DNA of 6,731 nt from DASYAN01 sp036501345 (lineage in GTDB: Bacteria > Chloroflexota > Ktedonobacteria > Ktedonobacterales > Ktedonobacteraceae). Positions 1-5,295 of the stretch are shown here, piece by piece. A program made the translations under genes and the position numbers. The first letter of the stretch is position 1. Each line of letters begins with the position of its first letter. The notes below the pieces were generated by a model. That model saw only the letters and a list, made by a program, of their open reading frames with translations, was not told where the DNA came from and made no database searches. The DNA is taken from positions 1 through 6,731 of the forward strand of contig DASYAN010000292.1 in NCBI GenBank assembly GCA_036501345.1, given 5' to 3'.

Positions 1-120
1 CTCCCAAACGTCTTTCGAGACAATGGGATAGGGGATGCGAATAAGACGGTTTCGTCTTTAGTAGTGCATCCTGAGAGGATCGTCGTTCCCCTCCGAACCC
101 AAAAGTCTAGAAAACGCTAG
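1..120 (+). pseudogene. Possible C-terminal tail of an unidentified gene, cut by the window edge
   Basis: Frame 1 is open from the first base to TAG at 118-120, giving 39 codons (begins LPNVFRDNG, ends RTQKSRKR). The other two forward frames stop within the first 45 bases. There is no start codon context because the window begins inside the frame. The tail is basic and has no domain I recognise. The frame runs through several hairpins (33-71, 68-80, 99-128) and its stop lies inside the last one, the kind of overlap seen where an IS200/IS605 tnpB gene ends within its right-end/guide-RNA structure; that comparison is inference only. Thirty-nine open codons can also occur by chance, and two minus-strand frames are open over much of the same stretch. 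It could be a real gene end, a remnant, or noncoding. Confidence 0.25.
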
Positions 121-128
121 AGTTTTGG
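33..128 (+). other. Cluster of hairpins of unknown function
   Basis: Several inverted repeats are packed into about 100 bases. GGATGC at 33-38 pairs with GCATCC at 66-71 and encloses a second hairpin, AAGACG at 43-48 with CGTCTT at 53-58 and a GTTT loop. ATCCT at 68-72 can instead pair with AGGAT at 76-80, so it competes with the first stem. CCAAAA at 99-104 pairs with TTTTGG at 123-128, continuing inward after one G-G mismatch through TCTAG/CTAGA (106-110 with 117-121) around a 6-base loop. No U-tract follows, so the last hairpin does not look like a simple terminator. The strand is uncertain because stems read on both. It may be a structured RNA, a mobile-element end, or a decayed intergenic region. 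I matched it to no known RNA family. Confidence 0.35.
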
Positions 129-243
129 AACTATCAGTAGATCGATAGAGGGATACACCCTATCAAGGTCTGAAGATTCCTTATACTCGTGCTTTATTAC
201 CTGTGGCAAGAGAAAAAAGGGCGTTCGGTAGCCGAATAATTGT
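129..243. other. Noncoding stretch with minor hairpins only
   Basis: I see no gene here. Two small structures are visible. GATA at 144-147 can pair with TATC at 161-164, extended by GGG/CCC after a two-base bulge, and TTCGG at 224-228 pairs with CCGAA at 232-236 around TAG. Six As at 213-218 precede the second hairpin, so on the minus strand it would be followed by a T-run five bases later and could act as a weak terminator for minus-strand transcription. None is strong enough to name. Confidence 0.3.
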
Positions 244-289
244 AAATAAACAAGCATGGCACTCATAAGAGTACCATGCTTGTTTATTT
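244..289. terminator. Long perfect inverted repeat, probably a bidirectional terminator
   Basis: The 16 bases at 244-259 (AAATAAACAAGCATGG) are exactly complementary to 274-289. Inside, after one C/A mismatch (260 and 273), ACTC at 261-264 pairs with GAGT at 269-272 around an ATAA loop, so 20 of 21 positions pair over 46 bases. The stem base is A-rich on the left and T-rich on the right, so a transcript from either direction would have U-rich sequence at the 3' side of the hairpin, as in bidirectional intrinsic terminators. It separates whatever lies upstream from the regulator gene. The T-run is interrupted by a G and is part of the stem, so a palindromic repeat element is the main alternative. 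Confidence 0.6.
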
Positions 290-382
290 GGTATGGGGTT
301 GGCTAATGGTTTTGTTTCTTCCGCGACTAACCCTTTCCCACCATTCAATTTAGAAGAATGAAAAGTTTTAATGGCATTTTTG

Positions 383-411
383 TTGAATTTATTTTGTATT
401 TTTGCTATATT
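383..411 (+). promoter_or_regulatory. Sigma-70-like promoter of the Lrp/AsnC regulator gene
   Basis: TTGAAT at 383-388 and TATATT at 406-411 are separated by 17 bases, and TGC directly before the -10 gives an extended -10 motif. The surroundings are strongly AT-rich. Transcription would begin near 418, leaving a leader of about 25 bases that includes the AAGGAG ribosome binding site at 430-435. This supports a translation start at 443 rather than at 371, which would lie upstream of the promoter. Lrp-family genes are often autoregulated, but I cannot point to a defined operator here. Confidence 0.6.
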
Positions 412-442
412 ATCAAATTATATTGACCTAAGGAGACTTTTC

Positions 443-937
443 ATGATACAATCTTCACAACACCAGGAGACGTTAGACGAGCTTGATATAGCTCTTTTAC
501 GGACCTTGCAACAGGATGGCCGGTTGAGCAATGCGGATCTAGCACGCACGATCAATCTCTCGCCCCCTGCCACCCATACTCGCTTGCGGCGACTGGAACA
601 ACAGGGATATATCCGCCAGTACACTGCCCTGCTGAATCGGGAGAAGGTCGGTTATGATCTAATGTGCTTCGTTCTCATCAGTTTGCAGATCCTGCAGTCT
701 GAGCAGTTGGAGGAGTCCCATGAGATGATCCGTCGCTTGCCCGAAGTCTTGGAGTGCCACTACATCACTGGTGATTATGATTACTTGCTCAAAGTGGCTA
801 TGCGCACTCGCCAAGATTTGGCTCACTTTGTAATGAAGCGGCTCACATCTATTCCAGGTGTGGCTCGTGTGCAGACATGTGTGGTGCTGAGTGAAATCAA
901 ATCCACTACTGTCCTACCGCTGGAGGCAAACAGCTAA
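443..937 (+). CDS. Lrp/AsnC family transcriptional regulator
   Basis: A 164-residue protein of the usual Lrp/AsnC size. Family knowledge: these proteins form dimers to octamers, bind DNA through an N-terminal winged helix and sense amino acids through a C-terminal RAM (AsnC-type ligand-binding) domain. Seen here: the opening LDELDIALLRTLQQDGR (11-27), a helix-turn-helix over about 28-58 (SNADLARTINLSPPATHTRL then RRLEQQGYI), and the RAM domain from about 70 to 153 with the hallmark ITGDYDYLLKV (108-118). The start at ATG 443 is chosen because AAGGAG lies 7 bases upstream and the family alignment begins there; an in-frame ATG at 371 would add 24 hydrophobic residues and lies upstream of the predicted promoter. 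It is immediately upstream of, and codirectional with, the dehydratase and gcv genes, so it is a plausible regulator of them in response to an amino acid. The ligand cannot be told from sequence. Confidence 0.93.
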   Translation: MIQSSQHQETLDELDIALLRTLQQDGRLSNADLARTINLSPPATHTRLRRLEQQGYIRQYTALLNREKVGYDLMCFVLISLQILQSEQLEESHEMIRRLPEVLECHYITGDYDYLLKVAMRTRQDLAHFVMKRLTSIPGVARVQTCVVLSEIKSTTVLPLEANS

Positions 938-964
938 TCCCTTCCAGTCATTTCAACTGAAGAA

Positions 965-997
965 TGTGATCTCAAAACCAATCGTTACAGGATCACA
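965..997. promoter_or_regulatory. Inverted repeat, candidate operator
   Basis: TGTGATC at 965-971 and GATCACA at 991-997 form a perfect 7-bp inverted repeat with 19 bases between arms, in the gap between the regulator gene and the dehydratase gene. Centre-to-centre the arms are 26 bases apart, about two and a half helical turns. Two more TGATC copies follow at 1048-1052 and 1071-1075. There is no T-run after it, so a terminator is unlikely. Binding by the neighbouring Lrp/AsnC protein is a guess from position. Confidence 0.35.
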
Positions 998-1095
998 CTG
1001 TATAGCAAGCTCGATGCAGTCTTGCTGGTGTTGTATGCCCTCATCAGTGATCTGCCAATAATGTTCTCTCTGATCGAGAAAGGATGCATATTCAG

Positions 1096-2115
1096 ATGAG
1101 TACTGCAAACTTCAAGCAACTCCTCAATGTCCCAACGCTGCGAGAGATCGAATATGCCAGTAGCGTGATTCGTGGTGCAATCCATGTAACGCCCATGCTG
1201 CATTCTCGAACCTTCAGTACAATGACAGGAGCGAACGTGTATCTCAAGCCTGAGAATCTGCAGCGAGCAGGATCTTTCAAGGTACGTGGTGCCAGCTATA
1301 AGATATCCCGGCTCAGCGAAAGGGAGCGCAGACATGGAGTGATTGCGACCTCGATGGGCAATCATGCCCAAGCCGTTGCTATTGCCGCCCAATCTCTTGG
1401 AACATCTGCTACTATCGTAATGCCTGAGCAGGCTCCCTTGGTGAAAGTCAAGGCGACGAAAGGGTATGGGGCCAGAGTCGTTCTGCACGGTGTCACCTTT
1501 GATGATGCTTTGGCCTATGCATGTGAGTTGCAAGCGGCAACGGGTGCCCTCTTCGTCCATGCCTTTGATGATCCTGATATCATTGCTGGTCAAGGCACTT
1601 TGGGTCTGGAGATCCTGTGGCAGGTTCCTTCTGCCGATGCTCTCATTGTCCCGATTGGTGGTGGAGGTCTCATCTCAGGTATTGCCATTGCAGCACGGGC
1701 CCTCAAACCTGACATTACCATTATCGGTGTCGAGGCGGAAGGTGCAGCTAGTTGCCGTGTTTCGCTTGACGCCGGAGAGTTACGAACGCTTCCGCACATT
1801 TCAACGATTGCCGACGGGATCGCACTGAAGCGCCCAGGTGAACTGACTTTCCCCATTATCCAGCAACTGGTCGATGAGGTCGTTACAGTGAAGGACGAAG
1901 AGACGATAAGGGCCATCCTCTTTTTGCAAGAGCGCTGTAAATTGCAGGTGGAGGGTGCAGGAGCAGTAAGCTTAGCGGCACTGTTACATCCAGGACTGCT
2001 GAACCTAACAGGCAAGGAGGTCGTGGTGCTCCTCTCTGGTGGAAATATCGACATGAACCTGCTTGGAGGTTTCATTGCACAGGGACTACTGATACAGGGA
2101 AGTATTGCCTCCTGA
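1096..2115 (+). CDS. Serine/threonine dehydratase (PLP fold type II), catabolic-type
   Basis: Deaminates L-threonine to 2-oxobutyrate and/or L-serine to pyruvate with release of ammonia, in the cytoplasm. The 339-residue protein shows the fold-type II features in order: ENLQRAGSFKVRGA with the predicted PLP Schiff-base lysine K62, the substrate-carboxylate loop TSMGNHAQA (85-93), the glycine-rich phosphate-binding loop GGGGL (188-192), and SGGN (314-317) near the C-terminus. It ends soon afterwards, so the ACT-like regulatory domain of biosynthetic IlvA is missing, and the length is close to catabolic TdcB (about 330). The loop has Met87 where dehydratases usually have Ala and mammalian serine racemase has its catalytic Ser, which argues against racemase activity. 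ATG 1096 is preferred: AAAGGA at 1079-1084 lies 11 bases upstream, while for ATG 1084 the same sequence would abut the start. It is 72 bases ahead of gcvPA with no terminator or convincing promoter between, so cotranscription is likely. Preference between serine and threonine cannot be decided from sequence. Confidence 0.92.
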   Translation: MSTANFKQLLNVPTLREIEYASSVIRGAIHVTPMLHSRTFSTMTGANVYLKPENLQRAGSFKVRGASYKISRLSERERRHGVIATSMGNHAQAVAIAAQSLGTSATIVMPEQAPLVKVKATKGYGARVVLHGVTFDDALAYACELQAATGALFVHAFDDPDIIAGQGTLGLEILWQVPSADALIVPIGGGGLISGIAIAARALKPDITIIGVEAEGAASCRVSLDAGELRTLPHISTIADGIALKRPGELTFPIIQQLVDEVVTVKDEETIRAILFLQERCKLQVEGAGAVSLAALLHPGLLNLTGKEVVVLLSGGNIDMNLLGGFIAQGLLIQGSIAS

Positions 2116-2187
2116 GGACGTTGGTTGCAAACTATTTAGGCGAGTTGAAGTAGCTCCTTAATACATAATTCCCAAAGGAGATCATTT

Positions 2188-3630
2188 ATGAGCTATGTAC
2201 CTAGTACCCCAGAAGAACAGCGGGCGATGTGCGAACATCTGGGTCTTTCCAGCATGGAGGACCTGCTTGCACCTATACCGACCAATGTGCGCTTGCAACG
2301 CTTGCTCAATCTTCCATCTGCTCTTGCCGAACCCGAACTCAAACGCCTGCTCGGTGGTATAGCGAGGAAGAATAAAGACCTGGATACGACCATTGCGTTT
2401 CTGGGAGCAGGAACCTACGATCATGCCATTCCGAGTGTGGTTCCCCACCTACAACGCCGTTCGGAATTCGTCACCGCGTATACCCCCTACCAGCCAGAAG
2501 TGAGTCAGGGCATGTTACAGGCGGTTTACGAGTTTCAGACGATGGTCTGCCAAGTAACGGGCTTAGATATTGCCAACGCCTCGCTCTACGATGGCGCGAC
2601 GGCCTTGGTTGAAGCGGTCTTCTTGGCGCTTAGCCCTGGGGGACGCGGTGACGTTGTGATATCGGCGGGTGTTGATCCACAGTACCGTTGCGTTCTCCGC
2701 ACTTATGCATCTGCACGAGGCTTTACGATCAAAGAGGTTCCTATCCGCAATGGGGTGACCTCTCTTGAAGATCTGGATGCAGTTGTAGGTTCGAAGACTG
2801 CCGCCGTTGTTATTCAGCAACCTAATTTCTTTGGCTGTCTTGAGGATGTTCACGCTCTAGAGCCTATCGCGCATAGGGGCAAGTCCCTCTTCATCACTAC
2901 CATCACCGAGCCTGCCTCACTGGGCATTCTCGCGCCTCCAGCAGAATATGGAGCAGATATCGCCGTGGGTGAGATGATGAGTTTTGGTAATCCAATGAGT
3001 TTTGGCGGTCCTGCCTTGGGTTTTATGGCAGCAAAGCAGAAATATATGCGTCTTCTGCCTGGGAGACTTGTTGGTCAAACAGTTGAAAAGAATATTAATG
3101 GGAAGATAGGTTATATCTTAACGTTACAAACGCGCGAACAACATATTCGCCGTGAACGGGCTACCTCCAATATTTGTACCGATCAGACACTACTAGCAGT
3201 TGGAGCCACGATCTTTTTAGCAACACTGGGTAAACAAGGCTTGCGGGAGCTCGGTGAACTCTGTCTCCAAAAAGCGCACTATGCCTTCCGGCAGATTACA
3301 GCTCTTCCCGGCTATCAAGCAGTCTTTACCTCGCCTTTCTTTGATGAGTTCGTGATTCGAGTTCCCATTGCTCCTGCGAAGCTTCAGCAGCAGCTTGCGC
3401 GGTCTAACATCATCGGTGGCTATGTACTGGATGAGAGTTGCTCGGGGATGGATAACTGCATGCTCTTCTGTGTGACCGAGACACGCACGAGGGACGAGAT
3501 CGATAGATTGGTTACCGTGCTACGGGAAGGTGTTCCAGACCACCTGAGCCAAGCGTATGCCGGGCTGGCTAATGATGTGCAGCGGCACACTAAGAGCGAC
3601 GTTGGTAGTCTGCATACAAAGGGAGTATAG
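2188..3630 (+). CDS. gcvPA: Glycine dehydrogenase (decarboxylating) subunit 1, P-protein alpha
   Basis: One half of the split P-protein, which decarboxylates glycine and passes the aminomethyl group to the lipoyl arm of GcvH. The N-terminal MSYVPSTPEEQRAM and the PTNVRL element match the family. Further landmarks are FLGAGTYDHAIPSVV (71-85), YTPYQPEVSQG (98-108), ANASLYDGATA (129-139), MSFGNPMSFGGPALGFMA (264-281) and REQHIRRERATSNICTDQ (316-333). In known split enzymes this chain lacks the PLP lysine, which is supplied by GcvPB. AAAGGAG at 2174-2180, 7 bases before ATG, fixes the start. At 480 residues it is about 30 longer than the usual 445-450; the excess is a C-terminal tail after about residue 446 that looks polar and poorly conserved. 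The last codons carry the ribosome binding site of gcvPB, whose start is 2 bases beyond the stop. Confidence 0.97.
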   Translation: MSYVPSTPEEQRAMCEHLGLSSMEDLLAPIPTNVRLQRLLNLPSALAEPELKRLLGGIARKNKDLDTTIAFLGAGTYDHAIPSVVPHLQRRSEFVTAYTPYQPEVSQGMLQAVYEFQTMVCQVTGLDIANASLYDGATALVEAVFLALSPGGRGDVVISAGVDPQYRCVLRTYASARGFTIKEVPIRNGVTSLEDLDAVVGSKTAAVVIQQPNFFGCLEDVHALEPIAHRGKSLFITTITEPASLGILAPPAEYGADIAVGEMMSFGNPMSFGGPALGFMAAKQKYMRLLPGRLVGQTVEKNINGKIGYILTLQTREQHIRRERATSNICTDQTLLAVGATIFLATLGKQGLRELGELCLQKAHYAFRQITALPGYQAVFTSPFFDEFVIRVPIAPAKLQQQLARSNIIGGYVLDESCSGMDNCMLFCVTETRTRDEIDRLVTVLREGVPDHLSQAYAGLANDVQRHTKSDVGSLHTKGV

Positions 3631-3635
3631 CTGTG
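3618..3635 (+). promoter_or_regulatory. Ribosome binding site fixing the GTG start of gcvPB
   Basis: AAAGGGAG at 3618-3625 sits inside the final gcvPA codons (Lys-Gly-Val-stop) and 7 bases ahead of GTG at 3633-3635. The two-base gap between the gcvPA stop and this start, with the site embedded in the upstream gene, is typical of translational coupling, which would keep the two P-protein chains in equal amounts. Confidence 0.7.
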
Positions 3636-5102
3636 AGCGTTGAGAAATTGATATTTGAGTACGGTGCATCTGGCCGTCGTGCTGCGACAATGCCTAGCAT
3701 GGATGTGCCCACCGAGCCGTTGGAGAGCATAATACCGAGCAGTCTATTACGTAAGCAGCCTGCACCATTACCAGAGGTGAGCGAGATCGAGGTAGTGCGT
3801 CACTATACCCACCTCTCACAGCGCAATTTTGGCCTTGATACGGGTTTCTATCCCCTCGGTTCTTGCACTATGAAGTACAATCCCAAGCTCAACGAGGATA
3901 TGGCCTCCCTACCTGGGTTTGCACGTATTCATCCGCTCCAGCCCGAAGAGACCGTACAAGGCGCAATCCAGTTGATGTACGAGCTTGAACAGTATTTAGC
4001 AGAAATCGCTGGTATGGTGCGTGTGACTTTGCAGCCTTCTGCTGGTGCACATGGTGAACTCACAGGCCTCATGCTAATTAAGGCCTATCATCGGAGTCGG
4101 GGTGAGGGACAGCGCCATATTGTACTCATTCCAGACAATGCACATGGTACCAATCCAGCGAGCGCAACACTGGCAGATTACACGACAGTAGAAGTCAAGA
4201 GTGATCCAAGCACTGGTGGGATCGACATGAACAACCTCAAGGCGCTATTGGACACGAACTCTACTGCTATCGCGGCAATCATGCTGACCAACCCCAACAC
4301 CCTGGGACTCTTCGAAACCAATATCGTTGAGATTGCCCACATGGTGCATGCTGTTGGGGGACAACTCTACTACGATGGTGCAAATGCAAACGCCGTGCTC
4401 GGCATCACGCGCCCGGGTGATATGGGCTTCGATGTCGTTCATTTCAATCTTCACAAGACATGTAGCACACCGCACGGTGGTGGTGGCCCAGGTGCGGGTC
4501 CTATCGGCGTCAAAGAGCATCTCGTGTCTTTCCTGCCTGGACCACTACCAGCTAAAGGCGAAAACGGCTACTTCTGGCAGGAGCCAGGGCCGCAATCTAT
4601 CGGTAAGGTTCGTGCTAATGTGGGCAACTTCGGTGTGCTGGTACGTGCCTATGCTTACCTTCGCACATATGGCCCCGAGGGTTTGCGTCATGTCGCCGAG
4701 AGCGCGATCCTCAATGCCAACTATCTCAAGCATGAGTTGTCATCCGACTATGAGATTGCTTATCCGCAGACCTGCCAGCACGAATTCGTGGCAACGGCAG
4801 AGCGTCAGAAAGTAGAAGCTGATGTGACGGCTCTGGATATCGCCAAGCGCCTACTCGACTTTGGTATGTATGCGCCCACGATCTACTTCCCGCTCATTGT
4901 GCATGAGGCAATGATGATTGAGCCAACCGAAACGGAGACCCGCGAGACGCTCGACAGCTTTGTGAGCGTGATGCGACACATTGCTGATGAGGCTCGCACC
5001 AACCCGGAGATCGTCAGGACAGCGCCACATACGACAGTAGTGGGAAGGTTGGACCAAGCCTTAGCGGCACGCAAACCGAATCTGCGCTGGCGACCCGGGT
5101 AA
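3633..5102 (+). CDS. gcvPB: Glycine dehydrogenase (decarboxylating) subunit 2, P-protein beta
   Basis: The PLP-carrying half of the split P-protein; with GcvPA it forms the active decarboxylase. The 489-residue length is typical. Visible signatures in order: KLIFEYGASGRRA near the N-terminus, HYTHLSQRNFGLDTGFYPLGSCTMKYNPK (about 57-85, only key blocks cited), QPSAGAHGE (134-142), PDNAHGTNPASA (167-178), DGANANAVLGITRPGDMG (248-265) and HFNLHKTCSTPHGGGGPGAG (270-289). In the last block K275 is the expected Schiff-base lysine, and the glycine-rich stretch follows directly as in the family. Start is GTG, supported by AAAGGGAG 7 bases upstream and by homology beginning at the first residues. Fully intact; no odd residues noticed. 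A 193-base gap with regulatory-looking sequence follows before gcvT. Confidence 0.97.
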   Translation: MSVEKLIFEYGASGRRAATMPSMDVPTEPLESIIPSSLLRKQPAPLPEVSEIEVVRHYTHLSQRNFGLDTGFYPLGSCTMKYNPKLNEDMASLPGFARIHPLQPEETVQGAIQLMYELEQYLAEIAGMVRVTLQPSAGAHGELTGLMLIKAYHRSRGEGQRHIVLIPDNAHGTNPASATLADYTTVEVKSDPSTGGIDMNNLKALLDTNSTAIAAIMLTNPNTLGLFETNIVEIAHMVHAVGGQLYYDGANANAVLGITRPGDMGFDVVHFNLHKTCSTPHGGGGPGAGPIGVKEHLVSFLPGPLPAKGENGYFWQEPGPQSIGKVRANVGNFGVLVRAYAYLRTYGPEGLRHVAESAILNANYLKHELSSDYEIAYPQTCQHEFVATAERQKVEADVTALDIAKRLLDFGMYAPTIYFPLIVHEAMMIEPTETETRETLDSFVSVMRHIADEARTNPEIVRTAPHTTVVGRLDQALAARKPNLRWRPG

Positions 5103-5118
5103 GAGACAACGCCGTTCA

Positions 5119-5147
5119 TTGTCGTGACTCCAAAAATCTGTTATAGT
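5119..5147 (+). promoter_or_regulatory. Putative promoter for gcvT-gcvH
   Basis: TTGTCG at 5119-5124 and TATAGT at 5142-5147 are 17 bases apart, matching the sigma-70 consensus at four and five of six positions. It begins 17 bases past the gcvPB stop and would start transcripts near 5154. GTGAC occurs at 5124-5128 and again at 5146-5150, a 22-base direct repeat overlapping the promoter, which could be a regulator site or chance. If active it would let gcvT and gcvH be expressed apart from gcvPA-gcvPB. Confidence 0.45.
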
Positions 5148-5150
5148 GAC

Positions 5151-5171
5151 AGGAGGAGAATGTATAACTAG
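5151..5171 (+). other. Strong Shine-Dalgarno with a three-codon frame, possible leader
   Basis: AGGAGGAG at 5151-5158 is the strongest ribosome-binding sequence in the window, yet the only start near it, ATG at 5160, is followed by TAT AAC and then TAG. It lies too far (over 90 bases) from any gcvT start to serve that gene. It could be a minimal leader frame, a ribosome standby site, a decayed gene start, or coincidence in a purine-rich patch. A second frame of 28 codons (5187-5273) starts downstream with only a weak ribosome site and is not called as a gene. Confidence 0.3.
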
Positions 5172-5211
5172 GACATAGGTTTCGATATGATATTTCGAGT
5201 GAGAGGAAGCC

Positions 5212-5237
5212 GCACAAACCAAACTCTGTGCTTTTTT
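5212..5237 (+). terminator. Short hairpin with T6 upstream of gcvT, possible attenuator
   Basis: GCACA at 5212-5216 pairs with TGTGC at 5227-5231 around a 10-base loop, and six Ts follow directly at 5232-5237. This is the layout of an intrinsic terminator, but the 5-bp stem and large loop are weak. It could end gcvPA-gcvPB transcripts with partial efficiency or act as an attenuator in the gcvT leader. CACAAACC at 5213-5220 can alternatively pair with GGTTGTG at 5241-5247 with one bulged A, so two states are conceivable. Confidence 0.4.
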
Positions 5238-5295
5238 GCAGGTTGTGAGGTGCGAGATGCCAGTGTCCTTTAATGTCTGCCGGAGTAAATTTTGT

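Noticed and set aside
66..101. CTGAGA followed by GAACCC, reminiscent of a TPP riboswitch
   Set aside because: The further conserved core blocks of the TPP aptamer are missing and no thiamin gene follows.
1..300. CRISPR array or tRNA gene in the upstream noncoding region
   Set aside because: No direct repeats with regular spacing, and no cloverleaf with a T-arm consensus on either strand.
290..342. Hairpin from GGGTTGG (296-302) and CTAACCC (327-333)
   Set aside because: It has a G-T pair, a 24-base loop and no T-run. It is within chance expectation for this stretch.
371..442. Longer start of the Lrp/AsnC regulator at ATG 371
   Set aside because: It would add 24 hydrophobic residues not typical of the family, has no ribosome binding site, and lies upstream of the predicted -35/-10. 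AAGGAG directly precedes ATG 443.
965..997. CRP-like site (TGTGA and TCACA half sites)
   Set aside because: A CRP site has about 6 bases between half sites; here they are more than 20 apart.
985..1593. Long minus-strand reading frame opposite the dehydratase, and similar antisense frames elsewhere
   Set aside because: They lie opposite genes with clear family motifs, have no recognisable domains, and look like shadow frames.
2121..2169. Promoter ahead of gcvPA based on CATAAT at 2164-2169
   Set aside because: No acceptable -35 at 16-18 bases; TTGAAG at 2145-2150 leaves only 13 bases of spacer. Read-through from the dehydratase gene is more likely.
5187..5273. 28-codon frame in the gcvT leader
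   Set aside because: Only a weak ribosome site, no homology recognised, and it runs through the T6 hairpin. Not enough to call a gene, though a leader-peptide role cannot be excluded.
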